From the NCBI RefSeq assembly GCF_018381315.1, contig NZ_JAGZSD010000007.1:132566-196565 (forward strand): a stretch of DNA of 64,000 nt, read 5' to 3'. Below are positions 15,129 to 24,793 of the stretch, one piece after another. Both the position numbers and the translations under genes were made by a program. Every line of letters begins with the position of its first letter. The stretch's first letter is position 1. This stretch comes from Anaerostipes sp. Lineage in GTDB: Bacteria > Bacillota > Clostridia > Lachnospirales > Lachnospiraceae. A model generated the notes under the pieces. That model ran no database searches, was not told the DNA's origin, and saw nothing but the letters and a program-made list of their open reading frames with translations.

Positions 15129-17747
15129 TTAAAGTATTCTGATTTTCATCCGGACAGCCTTCAAAAACTGGATCACCGGAAGGTTTGCCAGAGCCAGTCC
15201 ATAGACTGTAAATAACTGCTGCATTGTAAGTGTCTGTACTTTGAATAATACGTGCAGCGACGGGATGACCATGACACATGTCATAAGGATGACACCAAGC
15301 ACAAATGCCCCGATCAAATAGATATTATCAAAGAATTTGCTTGTAAATATCACAGGATGGCTGGATTTGCAGTTAAACCCATGCACCAGCCTTGAGGTGC
15401 AGAGGGTTCCAAATGCCATAGTGCTTGCCAGGACAGCATTCTGATCCCGATATCCGATCATAAATCCGATCATTGTCATAATGCCGATGACAAAACCTTC
15501 GATACCAATATTCGCAAGGAAGTCTTTCGTTAATATTGATTCATTGACCGGACGCGGCTTTTCCTCCATGACCTGATCCGTATGAGGTTCCAGGCCCAGT
15601 GCAATAGCCGGCAGGCTGTCAGTAAGCAGATTGATGAACAATAAATGGACCGGTGCAAACGGAACAGGCAGTGCTGCAATCGATGCATAAAGAACTACAA
15701 GTATCCCTGCAAAGTTTCCGGAAAGCAGAAACTGTATGGCATTTTTTATGTTTCTGTACAAATTCCGGCCATTTTCCACTGCTTTTACGATGGTTGCAAA
15801 ATTATCGTCCGTCAGCACCATGGAGGATGCATCTTTTGACACCTCACTGCCGGTAATACCCATAGCCACACCGATATCTGCCTGTTTAAGCGCCGGGGCA
15901 TCATTGACTCCGTCTCCTGTCATAGAAACAATATTTCCCTTTCTCTGCCATGTCTGTACAATCCGAATCTTATGTTCCGGCGACACCCTTGCATACACAG
16001 ATATGCCTTCCACAAATTTCTCAAGTTCCTGGTCAGACATATGGTCAATCTCAGCTCCCTCACAGGCCTCACTTTCATCTTTCAGAATGCCGATCCGCTT
16101 TGCGATGGCTGCTGCCGTTACCTTGTGGTCCCCGGTGATCATAATCGGACGGATGCCCGCCTGAATACATTGTGCCACCGCTGATCTGGATTCTCTTCTC
16201 GGCGGATCCATCATAGAGATCAATCCCAGGAAGGTATAACCGTTTTCATCATCAGGCGTCAGTCTTTTTCCCTTTTCTATAGTTTTATACGCGATGGCCA
16301 AAACCCTCAGCCCGTTTTTAGAAAATTCCTGATTGCAGGCTTCAATCTGTTTTTTATCCCAGTTGGTGATGGGTACAGCCTTGTCGCCTTTCTGTATAGA
16401 TACCATACGGTTCAGCAGAACATCCACTGCCCCCTTTGTGATCATTGTGTAGCCATTTTCCATGTCATGTACTGTTGACATAAGCTTGCGCTCGCTGTCA
16501 AAAGGAATCTCTGCAACTCTCGGATAAAAACAGCGGACGCCCTCTGCCTTCCGGCCAAGCTTGTCTCCCAGATTAATCAGAGCTGTCTCTGTGGGGTCAC
16601 CGATTTCCTCTCCGTTTATATTGGTAGAGTCGTTGCAGAGCATGCTGTAATCCAGCAGCTGCTTTTGAGCTGCCTTTTTCAGGTCAATATGTGCTGCCGG
16701 AACCCTGATGCCGCCCACATAATAATCTTCAACAGTCATCTTATTTTGTGTCAGCGTCCCTGTCTTATCAGAGCAGATAATGGATACGCTTCCCAGGCCT
16801 TCAACAGCCTGAAGCTTTCTGATAATGGCATGTTCTTTTGCCATCTTCTGGGTACCGAAAGAGAGTACAATGGTGACAATGGAGCTTAATGCTTCCGGGA
16901 TGGCTGCAACAGCCAGCGCAACGGCAAACATAAAGGCGTCGCCGATATCTTCCCCCCGGATCACGCTGATGCCGAACAAGATACCGCAGAATACCAGGAT
17001 CAGCAGAGAAAGCTTCTGTCCGAACTGGTCCAGATTCACCTGAAGCGGCGTTCTTTTCTCTTCTGTATTTTTCAGCATTCCGGCAATCTTTCCGACTTCC
17101 GTATCCATTCCTACTCCTGTCACAAGGAATCTGCCTCTTCCGTAAGTGACAAAGCTTCCCGAATAAACCATGTTGATCCGGTCTCCCAAAGGAACCTGGC
17201 TGATGATTACACTGCTTGTTTTTTCTACTCCAAGACTTTCACCTGTCAGTGCACTTTCATCTACCTTGAGGCTGGCAGACTCAAGAATCCTGCCGTCTGC
17301 AGGAATAGAATCCCCTGCCTCTAAGAGTATCTCATCCCCTACCGTAACTTCTCTGGACGGAATCTGTATGATCACCCCATCTCTCAGTACTTTAGCCGTA
17401 GGAGCTGACAGCTGTTTTAAGCTGTTCAGTGACTGCTCTGCCTTCACTGTCTGCACTGTGCCGAGGATTGCATTGACTGTTATGACAACCAGAATGACCG
17501 CTGTACTCTCCACATCCCCGAGAAATCCGGAAACAGTGGCTGCAGCGATTAAAATGATTACCAAAAAGTCTTTAAACTGCTCCAGAAAAATCTGCACAAC
17601 ACTTTTCTTTTTTCCCTCTACAAGCTCATTATATCCGTATTGTTTTTGATGCTCTGTGACCTGAGCTGCTGTCAGCGGCTCCATAGAGCCGTTCAGCTGC
17701 TTTTTGACTTCTTCTGCTGTTTGTTGATAAAACTCCTTCATACTCAT
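15129..17747 (-). CDS. Calcium-transporting P-type ATPase (P2 type)
   Basis: About 872 residues, full length for a P2A/P2B cation pump. N-terminal cation ATPase domain (YQQTAEEVKKQL), TGES in the actuator domain, phosphorylation motif CSDKTGTLTQNK with the catalytic Asp, MITGDHKVTAAAIA and MTGDGVNDAPALKQADIG in the P domain. VAAIPEALSSIV (TM4) is the calcium-site motif, so export of Ca2+ is likely. Two or three ATGs cluster at the start; GGAG just upstream favours 17747 or 17741 over a longer 17780 start that lacks a ribosome site. Monocistronic. Confidence 0.9.
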   Translation of the reverse strand: MSMKEFYQQTAEEVKKQLNGSMEPLTAAQVTEHQKQYGYNELVEGKKKSVVQIFLEQFKDFLVIILIAAATVSGFLGDVESTAVILVVITVNAILGTVQTVKAEQSLNSLKQLSAPTAKVLRDGVIIQIPSREVTVGDEILLEAGDSIPADGRILESASLKVDESALTGESLGVEKTSSVIISQVPLGDRINMVYSGSFVTYGRGRFLVTGVGMDTEVGKIAGMLKNTEEKRTPLQVNLDQFGQKLSLLILVFCGILFGISVIRGEDIGDAFMFAVALAVAAIPEALSSIVTIVLSFGTQKMAKEHAIIRKLQAVEGLGSVSIICSDKTGTLTQNKMTVEDYYVGGIRVPAAHIDLKKAAQKQLLDYSMLCNDSTNINGEEIGDPTETALINLGDKLGRKAEGVRCFYPRVAEIPFDSERKLMSTVHDMENGYTMITKGAVDVLLNRMVSIQKGDKAVPITNWDKKQIEACNQEFSKNGLRVLAIAYKTIEKGKRLTPDDENGYTFLGLISMMDPPRRESRSAVAQCIQAGIRPIMITGDHKVTAAAIAKRIGILKDESEACEGAEIDHMSDQELEKFVEGISVYARVSPEHKIRIVQTWQRKGNIVSMTGDGVNDAPALKQADIGVAMGITGSEVSKDASSMVLTDDNFATIVKAVENGRNLYRNIKNAIQFLLSGNFAGILVVLYASIAALPVPFAPVHLLFINLLTDSLPAIALGLEPHTDQVMEEKPRPVNESILTKDFLANIGIEGFVIGIMTMIGFMIGYRDQNAVLASTMAFGTLCTSRLVHGFNCKSSHPVIFTSKFFDNIYLIGAFVLGVILMTCVMVIPSLHVLFKVQTLTMQQLFTVYGLALANLPVIQFLKAVRMKIRIL

Positions 17748-17780
17748 CATTCTCCATTTCTCTAAGTATTTTCTTTCCAT

Positions 17781-18160
17781 TTCGGATGAAAGATTTTCAC
17801 CAGTGGAAATCTCACACTGTGTGCAGCTATATCCTGAAGTATTTTAGTTTAGGAAGTTCCTATGAAACAAGAAGGAATCCCGCTTGCGGGATTCTCCGCC
17901 TGCGGCGGGTCGCTTTGGCGACATGATTCCTTATCGCCGCAGTGCGATCCTCGCGGAGCGTTTTACGAGACTTTTACTGCATCTTTCGTGCAATAAAAGT
18001 CTCGCTGTTTCATTACGGTACGGATGAATTTCTTCATCGAGATTGACGACACCGCAAACGATTCACTCGCCAGCTACTCCCTTTTATTTAGATATTATCA
18101 TAGCGGATTCTTTTTGGCTTGTCAACTAATTATTGTCGACTCTGCGCATCGAATTCTGCC
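17781..18160. repeat. Gene-free stretch with a cluster of hairpins and dispersed repeat copy B
   Basis: Between about 17867 and 17936 three short hairpins in series (CCCGCTTGCGGG, CGCCTGCGGCG, TCGCTTTGGCGA) are enclosed by AAGGAATC...GATTCCTT, a cloverleaf-like fold. GATCCTCGCGGAGCG (17945 on) matches copy A at 7736. CGAGACTTTTA/TAAAAGTCTCG (17967-18005) is a further stem that may end the atp transcript. No ORF is supported here. Confidence 0.6.
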
Positions 18161-18568
18161 TTATAAATGTTTTCCGGTAACCTTAAGCCTTGCCATAGCT
18201 CTGGAAAGAGCCGCTTTGCTGTGATAATACTCTCTTTGGCTCTCTTTCTGCCTGAGACGCTCCTGAGCGCGTTCTTTTGCCTCATTGGCCCGGCGGATGT
18301 CGATTTCCTCCGGCCATTCAACAGTATCGGCCAGAAGAACAACAAACTCGGGCATAATCTCTACGAACCCATCACCCACTGCTGCTTCTTTCCATTCGCC
18401 GTCCACTTTAAACCTTAATTCTCCTGCCTTCACCGCAGTCACCATAGATTCATGATTAGGCAGGATTCCCTGCTGACCGTCGACTGCGGGGAAAATCATC
18501 ATTTCGCATTCCCCGTTATAAAACCTCCGGTCGCTGGCCGTAATCTCCAGATAAAAGGTCTTTCCCAT
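18161..18568 (-). CDS. atpC: ATP synthase F1 epsilon subunit
   Basis: About 135 residues, the central-stalk subunit that couples and regulates F1. The N-terminal beta-sandwich shows FYLEITASDRRFYNGECEM and GQQGILPNHESMV; the C-terminal helical part is the Arg/Glu-rich RRANEAKERAQERLRQ. The start is the ATG with GAGGG six bases upstream. Last gene of the operon. Confidence 0.95.
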   Translation of the reverse strand: MGKTFYLEITASDRRFYNGECEMMIFPAVDGQQGILPNHESMVTAVKAGELRFKVDGEWKEAAVGDGFVEIMPEFVVLLADTVEWPEEIDIRRANEAKERAQERLRQKESQREYYHSKAALSRAMARLKVTGKHL

Positions 18569-18583
18569 GCTCATCCCTCTTTC

Positions 18584-19984
18584 CTATGCTTCCTTTGCAG
18601 CTTCGCTCTTTGCTTTCTCAATGACCTCATCAATGGTCCCTGCCATAAAGAAAGCATTTTCCGGATATTCATCCATATCACCGTTAATGATGGCTTTAAA
18701 TCCCCGGATTGTCTCACTGACCGGAACATACTTTCCTTTCATGCCTGTGAAATTCTCCGCCACATGAAACGGCTGGGACAGGAACTTCTGGATTTTTCTT
18801 GCCCTGTATACTGCCACCTTATCATCCTCATCCAGTTCTTCCATTCCAAGAATTGAGATGATATCCTGCAGCTCTTTATACTTCTGAAGCAATTCCTGAA
18901 CCTGCATTGCCACTTTGTAGTGCTCTTCTCCTACCACTTCAGCCTCCAGAATTCTGGATGTGGACTCTAATGGATCCACCGCAGGGTAGATTCCCTGTTC
19001 CACAATCTTTCTGGAAAGTACAGTGGTTGCATCCAAATGGGCAAATGTTGTTGCAGGTGCCGGGTCTGTCAGGTCATCTGCCGGAACATAGACTGCCTGG
19101 ACAGAAGTGATAGAACCATTTTTTGTGGAAGTAATTCTCTCCTGAAGTTCTCCCACTTCATTAGCCAGCGTCGGCTGGTATCCAACTGCGGACGGCATAC
19201 GTCCAAGCAGTGCTGACACCTCTGATCCCGCCTGTACATACCGGAAAATATTATCAATAAACAAAAGTACATTCTGATGTTCCTGGTCTCTGAAATACTC
19301 TGCCATCGTAAGGCCAGTCTGAGCCACTCTCATACGTGCTCCCGGCGGTTCATTCATCTGTCCGAATACCAGTGCGGTTTTGTCAATAACTCCGGATTCG
19401 TTCATCTCTGTCCACAGATCATTTCCTTCCCTGGAACGTTCTCCTACGCCGGTAAAAATAGAATAGCCTCCGTGCTCTGTTGCAATGTTATGGATCAGTT
19501 CCTGGATCAGAACGGTCTTTCCTACTCCGGCACCGCCGAACAAGCCGACTTTTCCGCCCTTGGCATAAGGCGCCAGCAGGTCGATGACTTTGATGCCGGT
19601 CTCCAGGATTTCCACTACCGGGCTCTGTTCCTCAAAGGTAGGAGGATCTCTGTGGATAACCCACTGTTCCTCTCCCTCCACCTGTTCTTTTCCGTCAATA
19701 TTCTGTCCGAGCACATTAAACATTCTTCCCAGAGTCTGTTTCCCCACCGGAACCGTAATACCCGCACCTGTCGCTGTCACTTCCATGTCCTTTGACAAAC
19801 CCTCGCTGGAGGCAAGCAAAATGCAGCGCACAATATTGTTGCCCATATGCTGGGCAGCTTCCATAACAAGCTTTTTTCCATCCAATTCTACTGTCAGTGC
19901 ATCTTTAATCAGCGGAAGATACCCGCCGTCAAATTCCACATCCACCACCGGACCTAAAACCTGTACGATTTTTCCCTTTTCCAT
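18584..19984 (-). CDS. atpD: ATP synthase F1 beta subunit (catalytic)
   Basis: A 466-residue catalytic subunit. Walker A GGAGVGKTVLI (about 151-161), the catalytic Glu in TGVGERSREGND, Walker B VLLFIDNIFRY, and the DELSEED-related GMEELDEDDK near the C terminus, where it is slightly altered to ELDEDD. It makes or hydrolyses ATP at the interface with alpha. Spacing to neighbours is short, as expected for a single atp transcript. Confidence 0.98.
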   Translation of the reverse strand: MEKGKIVQVLGPVVDVEFDGGYLPLIKDALTVELDGKKLVMEAAQHMGNNIVRCILLASSEGLSKDMEVTATGAGITVPVGKQTLGRMFNVLGQNIDGKEQVEGEEQWVIHRDPPTFEEQSPVVEILETGIKVIDLLAPYAKGGKVGLFGGAGVGKTVLIQELIHNIATEHGGYSIFTGVGERSREGNDLWTEMNESGVIDKTALVFGQMNEPPGARMRVAQTGLTMAEYFRDQEHQNVLLFIDNIFRYVQAGSEVSALLGRMPSAVGYQPTLANEVGELQERITSTKNGSITSVQAVYVPADDLTDPAPATTFAHLDATTVLSRKIVEQGIYPAVDPLESTSRILEAEVVGEEHYKVAMQVQELLQKYKELQDIISILGMEELDEDDKVAVYRARKIQKFLSQPFHVAENFTGMKGKYVPVSETIRGFKAIINGDMDEYPENAFFMAGTIDEVIEKAKSEAAKEA

Positions 19985-20020
19985 ATCTTCACCACAATTC
20001 TTTCTATGTTCTAAAATTCA

Positions 20021-20911
20021 TTACTTATTTTTTTGAAATGCTTTTGCACCGCTTACAATCTCTGTAATCTCCTGTGTAATCGCCGCCTGTCTGGCCCGGT
20101 TATACAATAAAGACAATTCTTTGATCATGTCTCTGGCACTGTCCGTGGCCCCCTGCATCGCCATCATGCGGGCATTCTGCTCGCTGGAAAAGGACTCTAC
20201 AAGTGCTCCGTATATGAGCCCTTTTACATAGTTTGGAACCAGATGGTCCATAACGACTTTCGGAGATGGAGAATAATCCGCAATCTTGTGATATTTCTCC
20301 AATTCCACATTCATTTCTTCAAAACTCTGCCGTTTCAGCGGGAGAATCTGAATGATCTCAGGCTCTGCCTTAAGCGGAGTTATCATCTTTGTATAAATGA
20401 TATAAATTTCATCCAGCTTCTCCTTGCGGTAAAGATCAACCAATGTCTCCGCAATATTTCTGGCCCGCCACATGCTGGGATCCTGGGCTGTATAAAGAAA
20501 TTCCACGTCAATTCTTACATTCTTCTTCGTAAAATACTGCCGGCCCATCTGCCCGATCACAAACAGCGTATTATTGTTTCCCTTGTCAAGCTTCTCTTCT
20601 GCAAGCTTCAGCACATTGTGGTTATAAGCCCCGGCCATTCCTTTATCTGCAGTCATGACCACGTATCCCCTCTTTTTATCCTCCGGACTGATCTTCTTCC
20701 TCTGGTCAAAAAAGGTATGGCTGATCTCCGGTGAATGAAACAGAATATCTTTAATGGTGGACTGCAGAAGCTCAAAATAAGGAGCCGTGGCGTCCAGCTT
20801 TTCCCTGGCTTTCCGAAGCTTGGTGGAAGAGATCAGATACATTGCATTGGTGATCTTCATGGTCTCCTGAATACTCTTCATTCTGGAACGGATTTCTGTC
20901 ATATTTGCCAT
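20021..20911 (-). CDS. atpG: ATP synthase F1 gamma subunit
   Basis: A 296-residue rotor-shaft subunit. N-terminal helix EIRSRMKSIQETMKITNAM and the C-terminal helix with LYNRARQAAITQEITEIV are the family signature; the middle contains MTADKGMAGAYNHNV. Length and position between atpA and atpD are standard. Confidence 0.97.
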   Translation of the reverse strand: MANMTEIRSRMKSIQETMKITNAMYLISSTKLRKAREKLDATAPYFELLQSTIKDILFHSPEISHTFFDQRKKISPEDKKRGYVVMTADKGMAGAYNHNVLKLAEEKLDKGNNNTLFVIGQMGRQYFTKKNVRIDVEFLYTAQDPSMWRARNIAETLVDLYRKEKLDEIYIIYTKMITPLKAEPEIIQILPLKRQSFEEMNVELEKYHKIADYSPSPKVVMDHLVPNYVKGLIYGALVESFSSEQNARMMAMQGATDSARDMIKELSLLYNRARQAAITQEITEIVSGAKAFQKNK

Positions 20912-20921
20912 GTATGCTCAC

Positions 20922-22430
20922 CTACTTTTTAAATTCTTTGACCGCATTTACAATCTGTTTTGCCATCTCGTCCGTCAATACTTTCTTCTCATCAATCTCT
21001 TTGACCAGCTCACTGTATTTTGCCTCAAAGAACGATATCAGATCCTCTGTAAAGGATTTGATCTCCGCAGCCGGAACGTCCATAAACAGACGATTGTTTG
21101 CCGCACATAAAAGGATCACCTGTTTATGCAGACTCATCGGATGGTACAGCGGCTGTTTCAATAATTCCACTAAGCGGTTTCCATGGTCTAAAAGTTCCTT
21201 TGTCTGAGGGTCAAGATCTGAACTGAACTGTGTGAATACTTCCATTTCACGGAACTGTGCCAGATCAATTCTTAAGCTTCCGGATACTTTTTTCATGGCT
21301 TTCGTCTGTGCTGCCCCGCCCACACGGGAAACAGAAAGTCCTACATTGACTGCCGGCCGGATTCCTGAGAAGAACAAATCACTTTCCAGGAAAATCTGCC
21401 CGTCTGTTATGGAAATAACATTTGTCGGAATGTATGCGGATACATCGCCGGCCAGTGTCTCAATGATCGGCAGGGCAGTGATGGATCCGCCTCCATGTGC
21501 CTCATCCATCCTGCAGGAACGCTCCAGCAGTCTGGAATGCAGATAAAATACATCTCCGGGATAGGCCTCCCGTCCCGGCGGTCTCTGAAGAAGCAGTGAC
21601 ATTGCCCTGTAAGCTACCGCATGTTTGGACAGATCATCATAGACGATCAGAACATCTTTTCCCTTATCCATAAAATATTCTGCCATTGCTGTGCCGGAAT
21701 ACGGTGCTATATACTGTACCGGCGCCACATCGCTTGCTGAAGCCGATACCACAATGGAATAATCCATAGCATCATGCTTCTTCAGTGTAGAAACAATTTG
21801 GGCCAGCGTGGAAGCCTTCTGTCCGATTGCAACATATACGCATATAACATCTTTGCCTCTCTGATTCAAAATTGTGTCCACAGCGATGGATGTCTTTCCA
21901 GTCTGGCGGTCTCCGATAATCAATTCCCTCTGGCCCCGCCCGATCGGGAACATTGCATCAATAGCAAGAATTCCTGTCTCCATAGGCACATCTACAGATT
22001 TTCTCTCGATGACTCCGGCTGCTTCTCTCTCGATCGGCAGATAGGCATCTGTCTTAATCGGTCCGTTTCCGTCAATCGGCGCTCCCAGCGCATTGACCAC
22101 ACGTCCTACCAGCCCGTCTCCTACCGGAACTCCGGCACGTTTTCCGCTTCTTACCACTTTAGAACCTTCCACCAGTCCATGGTCGCTTCCAAGCAGCACA
22201 CACCCGATGGTTTTCATCTCCAGATTCTGGACGATCCCCCTGGTACCGTTTTCAAACTCCACCAGTTCCCCGTACATCGCATGATTTAAACCATGTACGG
22301 TTGCAATACCGTCGCCAATCTGGATAACTGTGCCTTCCTCCTGCACCTGAATTTTGTTTTCATAATCTTCTATCTCACTTTTTAGAACTGAGATAATTCC
22401 TTCCGGATTTATATTGCCCAACTGTTTCAC
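20922..22430 (-). CDS. atpA: ATP synthase F1 alpha subunit
   Basis: A 502-residue regulatory nucleotide-binding subunit. Walker A GDRQTGKTSIAVD (about 168-180), Walker B VLIVYDDLSKHAVAYR, and PAVNVGLSVSRVGGAAQ, with the arginine finger in the last. Overlaps atpH by 4 bp, indicating coupled translation. Confidence 0.98.
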   Translation of the reverse strand: MKQLGNINPEGIISVLKSEIEDYENKIQVQEEGTVIQIGDGIATVHGLNHAMYGELVEFENGTRGIVQNLEMKTIGCVLLGSDHGLVEGSKVVRSGKRAGVPVGDGLVGRVVNALGAPIDGNGPIKTDAYLPIEREAAGVIERKSVDVPMETGILAIDAMFPIGRGQRELIIGDRQTGKTSIAVDTILNQRGKDVICVYVAIGQKASTLAQIVSTLKKHDAMDYSIVVSASASDVAPVQYIAPYSGTAMAEYFMDKGKDVLIVYDDLSKHAVAYRAMSLLLQRPPGREAYPGDVFYLHSRLLERSCRMDEAHGGGSITALPIIETLAGDVSAYIPTNVISITDGQIFLESDLFFSGIRPAVNVGLSVSRVGGAAQTKAMKKVSGSLRIDLAQFREMEVFTQFSSDLDPQTKELLDHGNRLVELLKQPLYHPMSLHKQVILLCAANNRLFMDVPAAEIKSFTEDLISFFEAKYSELVKEIDEKKVLTDEMAKQIVNAVKEFKK

Positions 22431-22930
22431 CTCCGCACAAGGCTGTTTTGTAATTTTGCAATGGAAGCTTTCACACTTCTGTCATATACATCATCACCTA
22501 CGGTCAAAACGAATCCGCCGATTAAAGACGGGTCCTCCACAAGCCGCAGATCTACGCCTGTTTTATTATATTTCTGGCAGATCATTTTTTTGATGTCCAA
22601 AAGCCGTTCTTCATCCGGCTTCGTAACATAAGAAAATACTGCCGATGCTACTTCTTTTTTGCCTAAAACTAATTCATCATAGGATTCAAAAATGTCAAAG
22701 ATACTGTCTGCCTCGCTATTGTCAGACACAACTTTAAAAAAACTTCTCACCGGTTCCGGGATCACCTTGTCGATGACTGCATGTTTTTCTTTTCGAGAGA
22801 CTACCGGGCTTGCCAGTGCCGCCACAAGTTCAGGGCATTCCCTGCACAGCCTTTTTGTCTCGCTGATGTACTCTTCCGGAATCGTTAAGTCAAACAGTAC
22901 TTTTGCATAGCTGTCCGTCAGCCCGTTCAT
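22427..22930 (-). CDS. atpH: ATP synthase F1 delta subunit
   Basis: A 167-residue peripheral-stalk protein linking b to alpha. It opens with YAKVLFDLTIPEEYI and ends with DPSLIGGFVLTVGDDVYDRSV, the conserved C-terminal delta motif. Overlaps atpF and atpA by 4 bp each. Confidence 0.95.
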   Translation of the reverse strand: MNGLTDSYAKVLFDLTIPEEYISETKRLCRECPELVAALASPVVSRKEKHAVIDKVIPEPVRSFFKVVSDNSEADSIFDIFESYDELVLGKKEVASAVFSYVTKPDEERLLDIKKMICQKYNKTGVDLRLVEDPSLIGGFVLTVGDDVYDRSVKASIAKLQNSLVRR

Positions 22931-23412
22931 TTGCCTGCACCCGCTTCCTTCAAAAAGTCATCCAGTATCTTTTCATTGGCTGCCTGATCTACATTCTCCT
23001 GAATCACTTTAGAAGCTGCCGCAATCGCCATACCGGCAATCTCATTCTGGATTCCCTGCATTGCCTTTTCTCTCTCTGTCTCAATGGTTTTATTTGCGTC
23101 CGCAATAACCTTGGACGCTTCCTCATTGGCATTCTTTAATATCCTCTGATATTCTTCTTTGCCCCGTTCCTTGGCTGTCTTTACGATCTGTGCCGCCTCC
23201 TGATTGGCATTTTTAAGCTCACCCTCGTACTTTTCTTTCAGCAGCCCGGCCTGGGTATTTTTTTGTTCGGCATCCTGAATCTGTCCGTTTATCATCTGTT
23301 CTCTCTTCTCGATCATTCCCATAACAGGCTTAAAAAGGATCTTTTTTAAGATCAGAAAGAATACAATGAGATTAACAAACGTCCACAGAAGCCCTGAGTT
23401 AAATGATAACAC
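22927..23412 (-). CDS. atpF: ATP synthase Fo b subunit
   Basis: A 161-residue peripheral-stalk subunit: one N-terminal TM helix (LLWTFVNLIVFFLILKKI) followed by a long charged helix rich in Glu, Lys and Ala that dimerises along the stalk. Overlaps atpH by 4 bp. Confidence 0.95.
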   Translation of the reverse strand: MLSFNSGLLWTFVNLIVFFLILKKILFKPVMGMIEKREQMINGQIQDAEQKNTQAGLLKEKYEGELKNANQEAAQIVKTAKERGKEEYQRILKNANEEASKVIADANKTIETEREKAMQGIQNEIAGMAIAAASKVIQENVDQAANEKILDDFLKEAGAGK

Positions 23413-23432
23413 CTACACCGCCTCCAAGCTTA

Positions 23433-23651
23433 TTAAAGTACAAACATAATGATGATAGCAACAACCAATCCATAGATCGCTGTGGATTCTGCCAGTGCAC
23501 ATCCTAACAATAATGTCTTGTTAATCTCCCCTGTTGCCTCCGGCTGTCTTGCGATCGCATCTGTCGCACCTGATGTTGCGATGCCGATACCAATTCCTGC
23601 TCCGATACCTGATAATACTGCTATTCCTGCTCCTAATGCTACTAATGACAT
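23433..23651 (-). CDS. atpE: ATP synthase Fo c subunit (rotor ring)
   Basis: A 72-residue hairpin of two TM helices with the RQPE loop (35-38). The ion-carrying carboxylate is Glu55 in LAESTAIYG. Ser56, Thr57 and Tyr60 match the sodium-binding pattern of Na+-type rings, but the Gln of helix 1 that completes that site (position of Gln32 in Ilyobacter) is Ile22 here. Ion specificity is therefore unclear from sequence. Confidence 0.96.
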   Translation of the reverse strand: MSLVALGAGIAVLSGIGAGIGIGIATSGATDAIARQPEATGEINKTLLLGCALAESTAIYGLVVAIIIMFVL

Positions 23652-23700
23652 AATCTACATCTCCTTATACTTAAATAATTTAATTTTTTGTTTCTTTGCT

Positions 23701-24381
23701 TTAATCCATTAGTTCCTTCATAAAAATTGCTGTCAGAAAAACAAACACATACATTTGGATCAGCCCGTCAAAAACGTCAAAATAAAAACTGAATGGAATG
23801 GGCACCAAGACAGGCGCTACGATCTTTAACAGTTCCATAATGACAAATCCGCCGAGAATATTTCCAAAAAGCCGCATACACAGTGACAGGGGCCTTATAA
23901 AGACTTCCAGCACATTAAGCGGTGCGATAAACGGAACCGGCTCTGCGAAGCTTTTCAGGAATCCTTTGAAACCCTTTCTTCGTATCCCTGAAAATTCAAT
24001 CAGTATAATACTCATGATTGCCAGCCCGGCTGTCACATTGATGTCTTTTGTCGGCGGTGTCAGTCCAACCAAACCGCTCAAATTGGAAAGGCCGAGATAA
24101 ATACCGACTGTCGCAAGATATGGAATGTATCCTTTTCCCTCATCCCCGAGAATCCCATGGAAAAACTTGTATACTCCCCCGACGACCGTCTCGATGCAGG
24201 CCTGCCTTCTTGTGGGGACGATCTGCAGATTTCTCACAAAGATCAGACACAATACGATGACAAAAGCCATAATACCCCACGTGACAACTACAGATTCCGG
24301 CACCGGAATTCCGCCGAAGATAGGAATCGTAAATGCTGTCTTGCTCACAAGCTCTTCCATCAACTTCTCCGATAAACTCAT
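23701..24381 (-). CDS. atpB: ATP synthase Fo a subunit
   Basis: About 226 residues, the stator channel for the coupling ion. The essential Arg lies in RPLSLCMRLFGNILGG; the final helices contain FYFDVFDGLIQMYVFVFL. The start is MSLSEKLMEEL, preceded by AAAGGAGGAGCG; a longer reading from 24465 has no ribosome site and overlaps the promoter. First gene of the operon; no atpI precedes it. Confidence 0.95.
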   Translation of the reverse strand: MSLSEKLMEELVSKTAFTIPIFGGIPVPESVVVTWGIMAFVIVLCLIFVRNLQIVPTRRQACIETVVGGVYKFFHGILGDEGKGYIPYLATVGIYLGLSNLSGLVGLTPPTKDINVTAGLAIMSIILIEFSGIRRKGFKGFLKSFAEPVPFIAPLNVLEVFIRPLSLCMRLFGNILGGFVIMELLKIVAPVLVPIPFSFYFDVFDGLIQMYVFVFLTAIFMKELMD

Positions 24382-24412
24382 CGAACGCTCCTCCTTTCCT
24401 AAATTTGTAGTG

Positions 24413-24441
24413 AGTATAATACTCTGAATTTGCTTTGTCAA
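24413..24441 (-). promoter_or_regulatory. Sigma-A promoter of the atp operon
   Basis: Minus strand TTGACA (24436-24441), 17 bp, TATACT (24413-24418), 32 bp before the atpB ATG. The sequence above it is extremely A/T-rich with two copies of TGCACAATAAAAAT, which could act as an UP element. Confidence 0.8.
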
Positions 24442-24793
24442 TTCTAAAAAACAACCTATTTTCATCGATATTTTTCTATAAAAATTACTTTTTTGCCACT
24501 TGAAAAATTATTTTTGTTGGTCCTGCCAATTTTTATTGTGCAATTACGTCATTTTTATTGATATTTTTTTATTTTTATTGTGCATGTTATACCACCATTT
24601 AGCTACCAACAAAAAAGAGGTCAGATCATCCGATTTCTTCTTATTAAAAGAAGTACATCTTTCCGGCCTCAATTTCCCTGGTCCCTGCCCAGTTTCTTGT
24701 CTTCTGATTCTTAGTATATGCAGCCTGCTCTAAACTGATAATTCAATAATCATTTAGAATTATCTGATACCTTCACAAGCCATAAAAATCAGG
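24442..24793. other. Gene-free A/T-rich stretch
   Basis: I see no convincing gene, RNA or repeat here apart from the two 14-bp direct repeats (about 24528 and 24571) upstream of the atp promoter. A 77-codon plus-strand reading frame lacks a ribosome site and any recognisable feature. Confidence 0.4.

Noticed and set aside
24500..24733. A 77-codon plus-strand frame upstream of the atp operon
   Set aside because: No ribosome-binding site, composition of A/T-rich noncoding DNA, and no recognisable motif.
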